Positions 9,023-16,039 of a DNA stretch of 64,000 nt are shown piece after piece. The position numbers and the translations under genes were made by a program. The notes below the pieces were generated by a model. It was not told where the DNA came from, did no database searches, and saw only the letters and a program-made list of their open reading frames with translations. The stretch lies in the NCBI RefSeq assembly GCF_000576305.1, contig NZ_BAVZ01000011.1, positions 1 to 64,000 on the forward strand, given 5' to 3'. Each line of letters opens with the position of its first letter. Position 1 is the stretch's first letter. The DNA comes from Paenibacillus pini JCM 16418. GTDB taxonomy: Bacteria; Bacillota; Bacilli; Paenibacillales; Paenibacillaceae.

Positions 9023-9910
9023 ATGGATGATAAATTAGAACAATTACGAAATGAGTATGATGAAATATCAATTCCAGAAGAATTGGATTTTGTTGTGAAA
9101 AGTTCCATTCAGCAATCCCTCAAGGCTAGAAGGCGCAGGAAATCAACATATAAGTGGTTAGCTAGCGCAGGAGCAGTTGCTCTTATCTTCTTCATTGCAA
9201 TTAATGCAAGCGCAACGGTGGCAAGCGCATTCGCTGCAATTCCTGGAGTTGATCGGATTATTCAAGTTCTGACCTTCAAAGAATACATCGTAAAGGAAAC
9301 TAACTATGATGCTCATGTTAAGGTTCCTGTCGTTACAGATATGAATAATAAAGATCTTGAACTTGGACTTAATCATAAGTACATGGCTGAGAACAAGGCT
9401 TTATTCGACAAGTTCCAAGCGGAAATGAATGACCTCAAGAAGGCAGGTGGTGGTCATTTAGGGTTAGATACAGGATATGAAGTAAAAACAGACAATGACC
9501 GCATTTTCTCTATTGAAAGGTATGTTGAAGAAACGGCAGGCTCATCAGCGACAACGGTTACTTTGGACACGATTGATAAGAAAGAGCAAATTCTCCTATC
9601 TCTACCGATGTTATTTAAAGATAGTACGTATATTCAGCAAATTAGTGAGAACATTCAAGACCAGATGAAATCTCAGATGAAAGTAGATAAGAATAAGGTC
9701 TACTGGGTTCATGGACGGGGGGAAGAGTTAACGACCGATGAATTTAAGTCCATTACCAAAGATCAAAGCTTCTATATTAACAAAGAAGGAAAGCTCGTGA
9801 TCGTATTCAATCAATATGATGTGGCTCCCGGTTATATGGGCGTTGTAGAGTTTGTCATTCCAACTGAAATCATTGCTGACGATTTGGTTAGCAGCAAGTA
9901 TATTCAATAA
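9023..9910 (+). CDS. rsiV: RsiV-like anti-sigma factor (DUF3298)
   Basis: Membrane anti-sigma factor for the SigV-type protein. ATG 9023 follows AAGGAG at 9007-9012 and gives 295 residues; an upstream in-frame ATG at 8996 has no such site. Layout: cytoplasmic N terminus (1-45), one transmembrane segment (about 50-70), an AxA-rich stretch (ATVASAFA) where signal peptidase could cut as in RsiV, then an extracellular domain ending with LVIVFNQYDVAPGYMGVVEF, the DUF3298 signature. One base separates it from the sigV stop. By analogy, ligand (lysozyme) binding would expose the cleavage site and release SigV. Confidence 0.87.
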   Translation: MDDKLEQLRNEYDEISIPEELDFVVKSSIQQSLKARRRRKSTYKWLASAGAVALIFFIAINASATVASAFAAIPGVDRIIQVLTFKEYIVKETNYDAHVKVPVVTDMNNKDLELGLNHKYMAENKALFDKFQAEMNDLKKAGGGHLGLDTGYEVKTDNDRIFSIERYVEETAGSSATTVTLDTIDKKEQILLSLPMLFKDSTYIQQISENIQDQMKSQMKVDKNKVYWVHGRGEELTTDEFKSITKDQSFYINKEGKLVIVFNQYDVAPGYMGVVEFVIPTEIIADDLVSSKYIQ

Positions 9911-9916
9911 ATGTAA

Positions 9917-9955
9917 GAACCGGTAACAGGAGAGATTCTGTGCCGGTCTTTTTTT
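9917..9955 (+). terminator. Terminator of the sigV-rsiV operon
   Basis: GAACCGG/CCGGTC stem with an inner ACAG/CTGT pairing, followed by seven Ts. Confidence 0.8.
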
Positions 9956-10098
9956 ATATAGGAGAGGCATGTAATATATGATGTATTTAGAGGAATCCAA
10001 TTTTATACTTTGCAGATTACGTTACATTTAAAATATTTTCGAACGAAATGAGTAAAACGTTCCAATATATAGTGTAAGTCAAACAGGGGAGGTGACAA

Positions 10099-10605
10099 AT
10101 GAATCATTCAAGTGATTTTAAGAGGCTCATAGAACTTTCACTTGCTGGCAGTCGGGACGCATTTGGAGAATTATATGAAGCAACTATTAAGGATGTATAT
10201 AAAACGGTCTATTACCTGATCAGAGAACCTTCTGATGTAGAGGATGTCATTCAAGAGGTATATGTTCAGGTATACCGCTCTCTTGACAAATATGATGTAA
10301 ACAGGGCATTTCGCCCTTGGCTAATGGGTGTGGTGATGCGGCAAATTCAAGCTTTTCGCAGACATAAGTGGTCTCATGTGCGTATCATCAAAAAAGCAGA
10401 ACAGATGAATTCAGCGATGGTACCCGATCTCGCAAATGATGTTGTAGATAAAATTTCTAACCATATATTACTAGCCCATGTAGATCGCCTTCCTTACAAG
10501 CTGAAAATTGTAATTATCCTACATTATTTAAAAATGCGTAGAAAACAGAAAACATCAATTATGATTAGTGGAAAGGTGGAGGATATACATGGATCTCGAT
10601 CATGA
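10099..10605 (+). CDS. ECF sigma factor lacking the region 4 helix-turn-helix
   Basis: 168 residues. Region 2 is complete (DAFGELYEATIKDVYKTV, EPSDVEDVIQEVYVQVYRSL, FRPWLMGVVMRQIQAFRRHKW). Region 4 begins normally (VDRLPYKLKIVIILHYL) but then jumps to KMRRKQKTS and the tail SGKVEDIHG. In the related Bacillus/Paenibacillus sigma factors I recall, a SQEEVA...GTVKSR helix-turn-helix of about 28 residues lies between these two parts. It appears to have been lost in frame, so the protein should not read a -35 element normally. The GGGGAGGTG site and coupling to the next gene are intact. Alternatively the tail has diverged; comparison with relatives decides. Confidence 0.8.
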   Translation: MNHSSDFKRLIELSLAGSRDAFGELYEATIKDVYKTVYYLIREPSDVEDVIQEVYVQVYRSLDKYDVNRAFRPWLMGVVMRQIQAFRRHKWSHVRIIKKAEQMNSAMVPDLANDVVDKISNHILLAHVDRLPYKLKIVIILHYLKMRRKQKTSIMISGKVEDIHGSRS

Positions 10606-11365
10606 GCTCAAAACCGTTTTCCAGCAAGAAAGCACCAATTGGATCGCACCCACGAATTTAAAGGGAAAAATATTGAATCGAGTTGAATCTAAACAAGATA
10701 GCAGAAGAGTGAAAAAGTGGGTCATGGCAAGCATTTTAGCCGCAACATTATTAATTCCAACAGGGGCATTGGCCGGGTATAACTACATAGCGGATTCCAT
10801 CTATGGGTCGCAAGAGAATATCGTACACATGGGGGGAACTCCGCAGAAATATGCTGAATTAGAGGCGAAGCTAGAGTTCGCCAAACAACACCTTAACGAG
10901 GAGGAGTTTGAAAAGTGGATGTCCTTACTTAAAGAGTTAGGTGTTTATAATTTGAAAATCATGGATACAAACGGGGTTCCTCATCTTGATAAATTGAATG
11001 CTGACGAACAAAAGGCTTACAAAAAACTAACTGCGGATCTTGAGCCTATATTTAATCAATTAAACCAACTCAATTCAGACTCTAAAAAGACATCTTCAAC
11101 AAACCACTTCAAATCGGCAAATATTAACATGTTCTGGAATGATCAACTAAATAAAGCTGAAAAGATATTTAACTATGCGGAGCTATCTCAATTTCGGATA
11201 GGAATAAACGAATTGAAAGCCTACGACACAAAGACAATAGATCAGGATGGGGAAATTCATTACGAACGTCTTTCCAAGGAAGACGAGAAGAATATCGAAC
11301 GCGTAATACAACAATTACAACCTTACTTCAAGAAACTAGGCATAACAATGAAGCCGAATTTCTAA
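10589..11365 (+). CDS. DUF3600-type anti-sigma/regulatory membrane protein
   Basis: 258 residues from ATG 10589, which has GGTGGAGG just upstream and overlaps the sigma gene by 17 bases. It has a cytoplasmic N-terminal 45 residues, one transmembrane helix (VMASILAATLLIPTGALAGY), then NYIADSIYGSQENI and a charged helical extracellular part containing FAKQHLNEEEFEKWMSLLKELGVYNL, as in DUF3600 proteins encoded next to this class of sigma factor. The likely role is to hold the sigma factor at the membrane. With that sigma factor missing region 4, the pair may no longer act in the usual way. Confidence 0.72.
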   Translation: MDLDHELKTVFQQESTNWIAPTNLKGKILNRVESKQDSRRVKKWVMASILAATLLIPTGALAGYNYIADSIYGSQENIVHMGGTPQKYAELEAKLEFAKQHLNEEEFEKWMSLLKELGVYNLKIMDTNGVPHLDKLNADEQKAYKKLTADLEPIFNQLNQLNSDSKKTSSTNHFKSANINMFWNDQLNKAEKIFNYAELSQFRIGINELKAYDTKTIDQDGEIHYERLSKEDEKNIERVIQQLQPYFKKLGITMKPNF

Positions 11366-11684
11366 TTTCTATCTGAGAATACAGCATTATCTCAGTGAGA
11401 AATTCATTGGCTACTTGTTTCTTAGGCGTTGCTTGGGCAGCTAATGGAACGCTGCCCATAACATAGAAATCCCAGAACACAATAGAAGAATATCAAGCAT
11501 GTAGCGGAATGAACCGATACTTTAATTACTAAATATTGATATGATGAACTAGTATACTAAATAAAAAGAAACTATTCTTCATTTCGTGCGAAAAAGGATA
11601 ATGATCGATTCATGACGAATGATTAAAAAAGTGAAATAAAATTGGAATATTATACAAATATGGTGATGCGAAAGGTTGATGAAC
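11366..11684. other. Intergenic region, 319 bases
   Basis: Two small hairpins without T tracts (CTGAGA/TCTCAG near 11376-11396 and GGGCAG/CTGCCC near 11434-11457) and otherwise AT-rich sequence before the next gene. I see no open frame with a ribosome binding site and no clear promoter. Confidence 0.5.
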
Positions 11685-12074
11685 ATGGCACAGCTAAACC
11701 CTTATATCATGTCAGAGGATTCACGATCACAAGCTGAATTTTATAAGCAAGCGCTTGGCGGGGAAATCGTTTCTATATTAACTTTTGGAGAGATGCCGGA
11801 CACTCCAGAAGCAATTAAGGATAAAGTAATGCACATGGTTCTTACCGTAGCAGGCGGCAATACGTTATTCTTGTCTGATTCATTTGAATCTGTAAACGTT
11901 AGCCGTAATATTTCCCTCGCAATATCATATGACAGCGAATCTGAAGCAAGAGAAACATTCACGAAGCTCGGAGAGGGTGGAGATATCAAGTCAGCTTTCA
12001 TACTTCAGCCATGGGGAGCATATTACGGTGAAGTTGTTGATAAATTTGGGGTCACCTGGATGATCACGAAGTAA
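11685..12074 (+). CDS. VOC family (PhnB-like) protein
   Basis: About 130 residues of the vicinal-oxygen-chelate fold, closest in pattern to PhnB/3-demethylubiquinone-type proteins: NPYIMSEDSRSQAEFYKQALGGE at the start (given here in part: AEFYKQALGGEIV), ADT-like LFLSDSF, and GGDIKSAFILQPWGAYYGEVVDKFGVTWMI (in part: WGAYYGEVVDKFGVTW) at the end. ATG 11685 is nine bases from AAAGG; an ATG at 11679 is too close. The substrate cannot be told from sequence. Single-gene unit. Confidence 0.8.
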   Translation: MAQLNPYIMSEDSRSQAEFYKQALGGEIVSILTFGEMPDTPEAIKDKVMHMVLTVAGGNTLFLSDSFESVNVSRNISLAISYDSESEARETFTKLGEGGDIKSAFILQPWGAYYGEVVDKFGVTWMITK

Positions 12075-12097
12075 TTATAAGTACTCCTAATGTAGAG

Positions 12098-12130
12098 ATA
12101 ACCGTCATTCATATGGCGGTTATTTTATTT
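12098..12130 (+). terminator. Terminator after the PhnB-like gene
   Basis: ATAACCG/CGGTTAT stem with further pairing in the loop, followed by TTTATTT. Confidence 0.75.
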
Positions 12131-12234
12131 AGGAGCACTTGATAGCGAAATAGATTACCTTTACAAACAGCACAAGCATAACCAAACTAACGGAATACAT
12201 TAATATCAATAATAATGAATTCCGAGGTGGGAAA

Positions 12235-12609
12235 ATGCATCTAAAAAAAGAATCTAAAAAGGTAACATCAGCTCAATGGTTAGGGCAACCGGTTCTAGTC
12301 ATACTTAAAGATGGCAGATATTATATAGGTATGTTGAGCAGTATGGACACCTCTGGACTAACACTTTCTAGAGTGCGATCTGGGAAGAAAATACCGTCTT
12401 CTACGATTAAAAGTAAAGACAAGGCTCAGGTATCAGGTCTATTAAGTTCTCTTTTTGGTGGAGGAAATCGTATGGCTTATTCAGGAGCCACCAGAGGTAA
12501 TACTAGGAATGAGAGCAGGGGGTTATTCGGACAAATGATGCCTCATATAAGAATTGGTATGAACATGTGGCGAACCATTATGCCGTTGATGGGATTATTT
12601 AAAATTTAG
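12235..12609 (+). CDS. Small protein with an Sm-like (LSm-type) N-terminal domain
   Basis: 124 residues of unknown function. Residues about 15-50 follow the Sm1 pattern: a hydrophobic-V-hydrophobic strand, then LKDGRYYIGMLSSMDTSGLTL, with the invariant Gly and the G.L...D spacing of Sm folds. A Ser/Lys-rich stretch and a Gly-rich linker (LFGGGNR) follow, then a basic, Met-rich C terminus (HIRIGMNMWRTIMPLMGLF) that may be amphipathic. No catalytic motif. It could bind RNA or simply share the fold; nothing in the context settles this. GAGGTGGG precedes the ATG. Confidence 0.7.
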   Translation: MHLKKESKKVTSAQWLGQPVLVILKDGRYYIGMLSSMDTSGLTLSRVRSGKKIPSSTIKSKDKAQVSGLLSSLFGGGNRMAYSGATRGNTRNESRGLFGQMMPHIRIGMNMWRTIMPLMGLFKI

Positions 12610-12623
12610 TTTTATTTAAGAAG

Positions 12624-12665
12624 CATTCGAAGGATTCGGTACGATCCGTTCCTTCGAGATGTTTA
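12624..12665 (+). terminator. Hairpin, probable terminator
   Basis: CATTCGAAGGA pairs with TCCTTCGAGATG; only a weak T-rich run follows. Confidence 0.55.
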
Positions 12666-12842
12666 GTTTGTTGGATATACATATCTGTAATTAAAATTAA
12701 TTTATATAATATTTGTTGAAAGCCTTTTCATATTGAAGAATATGTGGTATCTTATGGATAATTAAATTGTGTCTAAAGTGTGAATTTTGGTTTAATCCAC
12801 AAGAGACTTTAATACATCATTGTTCATTAGGAGGAGTTATTT

Positions 12843-13118
12843 ATGACTACGATCGTACTTATTTTGTTCACAGCTGCTTTAATGGGAATATTAATTTTCG
12901 GGAAAAAACATCAAGCAGAAATGGTCATTGCAAATTCAATGAATACAATTTTATTGATTGCACTAGCAGTTGCGTTTAGTTTAAACATACACACGGGTGG
13001 GATATTTTATCTATTTATTATTTTGTATTTTGTTGTTCCAATGTATGGCGTAATCGCTTTGTTCTGGAGCATGAAGAATAAACAAGTAAAGAAGCAGGAT
13101 CTTTCGTTTAAAGCTTAG
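12843..13118 (+). CDS. Small integral membrane protein
   Basis: 91 residues with about three hydrophobic segments (IVLILFTAALMGILIF; ILLIALAVAFSLNI; FYLFIILYFVVPMYGVIALF) and a short Lys-rich cytoplasmic tail. TAGGAGGAG lies nine bases before the ATG. I do not recognise the family. Single gene between two hairpins. Confidence 0.75.
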   Translation: MTTIVLILFTAALMGILIFGKKHQAEMVIANSMNTILLIALAVAFSLNIHTGGIFYLFIILYFVVPMYGVIALFWSMKNKQVKKQDLSFKA

Positions 13119-13172
13119 TATTGTTGATATGAACGAAGCTTTTACCATCGAAAAACCTGTTTGATCATATTA

Positions 13173-13215
13173 GACAAAATAAACCCGCCAATGAATTTGG
13201 CGGGTTTATTTTGTC
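13173..13215 (+). terminator. Strong (bidirectional) terminator
   Basis: GACAAAATAAACCCGCCA pairs perfectly with the downstream TTGGCGGGTTTATTTTGTC around a short loop, giving T-rich flanks on both strands. Confidence 0.9.
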
Positions 13216-13306
13216 TAAATGATCCGCTAGGGTACTCAAGGAAATTTGACATGATTCAAGATGATCATAAGCATCTTATATATAAGAAAAAGGAGCGTAC
13301 AAATCA

Positions 13307-14188
13307 ATGAAAAAAGCGATGATTATTATCAATCCTAGTTCTGGAAAAGAGCAAGCAGAAGAAAATCTGAGTAGGGTAGAGGATGTACTGAAGCAGCGTG
13401 GTTATCTTGTTGACATCAAGAGGACGGAAAAAGAACAAGATGCAACGATATTTGCGACAAATGCATGCCAGAATTCATTTGATGCGGTTATTTCTATGGG
13501 AGGAGACGGAACACTAAATGAAATCATTAATGGACTTGCTGAACAGCCTAATCGGCCAGCACTGGGCATTATTCCGCTTGGAACCGTTAATGATTTTGCA
13601 CGTGCATTACAAATTCCACTTGATATTGATGAAGCAATACAGGTTTTAGAACTAGAAAATTCTCGGCCAGTAGATATTGGTAAGGTTAACGATTCTTATT
13701 TCATGAATATTGTGGCTGTCGGTAAGATCGCTGAAGCTTCTTTTTCCGTATCCTCTAAGTCCAAGACGTTCCTTGGCCCTTTGGCCTATTTTATGGAAGG
13801 CATTAAAACGATGGTTTCAAAAGAAATTTTACATGTCCGTCTACAACATGATCATGGTGTATGGGAAGGTGAATCATTATTGATCCTCACCTCACTGACA
13901 AATTCTGTTGGTGGATTTGAGAAAATTGCACCTGATGCAGAAGTCGATGACGGTTTGTTGAAGTGTATCGTTATAAGAGATGTGCCATTATTTCATTTTG
14001 CTAAGCTAGCAATGTCCGTACTTAAAGGGAATCATGTGGATGATCCCGCTGTTGAATATATAAGTACCTCATCATTACAATTGTCATCAACACAAGATTT
14101 GTGTTCCAATATTGATGGAGATCAGGGAGAAGAATTACCTTTAAACATTATTGTTCTGGCTCGGCATTTGAATGTTTTTGTCCCCTAA
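13307..14188 (+). CDS. Diacylglycerol/sphingosine kinase family lipid kinase (DagK/YegS type)
   Basis: 293 residues of the DAGK catalytic family that phosphorylates diacylglycerol or a related lipid with ATP. Seen: the N-terminal IINPSSGKEQAEENL, the nucleotide-binding GGDGTLNEIINGL near residue 65, PLGTVNDFARAL, and the C-terminal VDDGLLKCIVIRD and NIDGDQGE motifs. It lacks membrane segments, as expected of this soluble class. AAAGGAG precedes the ATG by eleven bases. Whether it is the true DagK of lipid recycling or a paralogue such as YtlR/BmrU type is not clear. Confidence 0.88.
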   Translation: MKKAMIIINPSSGKEQAEENLSRVEDVLKQRGYLVDIKRTEKEQDATIFATNACQNSFDAVISMGGDGTLNEIINGLAEQPNRPALGIIPLGTVNDFARALQIPLDIDEAIQVLELENSRPVDIGKVNDSYFMNIVAVGKIAEASFSVSSKSKTFLGPLAYFMEGIKTMVSKEILHVRLQHDHGVWEGESLLILTSLTNSVGGFEKIAPDAEVDDGLLKCIVIRDVPLFHFAKLAMSVLKGNHVDDPAVEYISTSSLQLSSTQDLCSNIDGDQGEELPLNIIVLARHLNVFVP

Positions 14189-14220
14189 TCCTATAATAGC
14201 TGTATTATGAAAGCCAACTG

Positions 14221-14269
14221 CCTGTGACTATTGCATCCATCATTGGATGTTCTAGTTGCAGGCCTTTTT
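14221..14269 (+). terminator. Terminator after the lipid kinase
   Basis: CCTG...ACTA...CATCC pairs with GGATG...TAGT...CAGG around CATT; five Ts follow. Confidence 0.82.
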
Positions 14270-14409
14270 GATTGAAATTGCAATCCGCACTTGCTTAGCT
14301 AGCCAATCTAAATAGGAGATAATGAAAATATGGCGGGTTATCCATTGAGTTTTAATGTAATCCTGCTTATAATATAACGATAAAAATATATAAAAAAAGG
14401 TGTTAATTG

Positions 14410-15966
14410 ATGAGCATATTAAATGTTGAAGGATTAAGTCATGGCTTTGGGGATCGTGCAATCTTCAAGGATGTTTCATTCCGCCTCCTTAAAGGTGAGC
14501 ATATCGGATTAATCGGCGCAAACGGCGAAGGTAAATCTACTTTTATGAATATTGTTACGGATAAGCTGCAACCCGATGAAGGTAAGGTTGAATGGTCTAA
14601 AAGAGTACGTGTCGGTTACCTTGATCAGCATGCTGTGCTGACTAAAGGGTTAACGATTCAAGATGTACTACGAGGAGCTTTTCAGTACTTATTTGATCTC
14701 GAGCAAGAAATGAATGATATGTATGGCCGAATGGGAGATGTGACTCCTGAGGAGCTAGACAAGCTGCTTGAGGAAGTCGGTACGATTCAAGATACATTAA
14801 CGAATCAAGATTTCTACATGATCGATGCAAAGGTGCAGGAAACTGCTCGTGGACTTGGGATTACTGACATTGGTCTTGAGCGTGATGTGAACGACTTAAG
14901 CGGTGGTCAGCGTACGAAGATATTACTTGCAAAGCTCTTACTTGAGAAGCCTGATATTTTGCTCCTCGATGAGCCGACGAACTATTTGGATGAACAGCAT
15001 ATTGAATGGCTGAAACGTTATCTGCAAGAGTATGAGAATGCCTTTATTCTAATCTCCCATGATATTCCGTTCCTGAACAGTGTCATCAATTTGATCTATC
15101 ATATGGAGAATCAAAAGCTGACACGTTATGTTGGTGATTATGATCAATTCCAACAGGTACATGAGATGAGAAAACAGCAGCTTGAATCTGCTTATAATCG
15201 TCAACAACAAGAAATATCGGAGCTGAAGGACTTCGTTGCTCGTAATAAAGCAAGCGTTGCTACACGTAATATGGCGATGTCTAGACAAAAGAAGCTCGAC
15301 AAAATGGATATTATTGAAATTGCTAAGGAAAAGCCCAAACCACAGTTTAGCTTCAAGGATGCCAAAGCTTCCGGCAAGGTTATTTTTGAAGCTAAGCAAC
15401 TTGTTATTGGATACGATTCACCACTGTCACGACCATTGGATCTACTCATGGAACGTGGGCAGAAGGTTGCCCTTGTGGGTGCGAATGGAATCGGAAAGAC
15501 AACGTTGCTACGCAGTATTTTAGGCGAGATTCCTGCATTGTCTGGTTCAGTAGAGCTTGGTTATAACCAAGAGGTTGGCTATTTCGAACAAGAGATGAAG
15601 GAAGGCAATTATAAAACATGTATCGAAGAGATATGGGAGACATTTCCTTCCTTATCGCAGTTCGAAGTGCGTGCCGCGCTTGCTAAATGCGGATTAACAA
15701 CGAAGCATATTGAGAGTAAGATTACGGTTCTGAGCGGTGGCGAAAAAGCCAAGGTACGTCTATGTAAACTCATTAATCGTGAGACGAATATACTCGTACT
15801 TGACGAGCCTACGAATCACTTGGATGTGGATGCGAAAGAAGAACTCAAGCGAGCGTTGAAAGCATATAAGGGAAGCATTCTCCTCATATCTCACGAACCT
15901 GAATTTTATCGGGATATTGCTACAGATATTTGGAATTGTGAAGATTGGACGACTAAAGTATTTTAA
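14410..15966 (+). CDS. ABC-F family ATPase
   Basis: 518 residues with two ABC domains and no membrane part, so an ABC-F protein acting on the ribosome rather than a transporter. Domain 1: Walker A GANGEGKST (Glu where Gly/Val is usual), LSGGQRTK, LLLDEPTNYLD. Linker (about residues 190-320) is charged. Domain 2: GANGIGKTT, LSGGEKAK, LVLDEPTNHLD. ATG 14410 follows AAAAAAGGTG; a TTG at 14407 is too close. Sequence order matches the housekeeping class seen in Bacillus (YkpA/YbiT-like) more than antibiotic-resistance ABC-F proteins, from memory. Confidence 0.9.
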   Translation: MSILNVEGLSHGFGDRAIFKDVSFRLLKGEHIGLIGANGEGKSTFMNIVTDKLQPDEGKVEWSKRVRVGYLDQHAVLTKGLTIQDVLRGAFQYLFDLEQEMNDMYGRMGDVTPEELDKLLEEVGTIQDTLTNQDFYMIDAKVQETARGLGITDIGLERDVNDLSGGQRTKILLAKLLLEKPDILLLDEPTNYLDEQHIEWLKRYLQEYENAFILISHDIPFLNSVINLIYHMENQKLTRYVGDYDQFQQVHEMRKQQLESAYNRQQQEISELKDFVARNKASVATRNMAMSRQKKLDKMDIIEIAKEKPKPQFSFKDAKASGKVIFEAKQLVIGYDSPLSRPLDLLMERGQKVALVGANGIGKTTLLRSILGEIPALSGSVELGYNQEVGYFEQEMKEGNYKTCIEEIWETFPSLSQFEVRAALAKCGLTTKHIESKITVLSGGEKAKVRLCKLINRETNILVLDEPTNHLDVDAKEELKRALKAYKGSILLISHEPEFYRDIATDIWNCEDWTTKVF

Positions 15967-15969
15967 TGA

Positions 15970-16019
15970 AAAAGCCTATGGAACGCTAACAAATATGTTA
16001 GTGGATCCACAGGCTTTTA
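15970..16019 (+). terminator. Terminator between convergent genes
   Basis: AAAAGCCT...CGCTAAC pairs with GTTAGTG...AGGCTTTT. It lies between the ABC-F stop and the end of the convergent histidine kinase gene and could serve both. Confidence 0.82.
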
Positions 16020-16039
16020 TTAATATAGTGCAATATAAA

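Noticed and set aside
11374..11457. Two hairpins after the DUF3600 gene as terminators
   Set aside because: Neither has a T tract; the stems are short.
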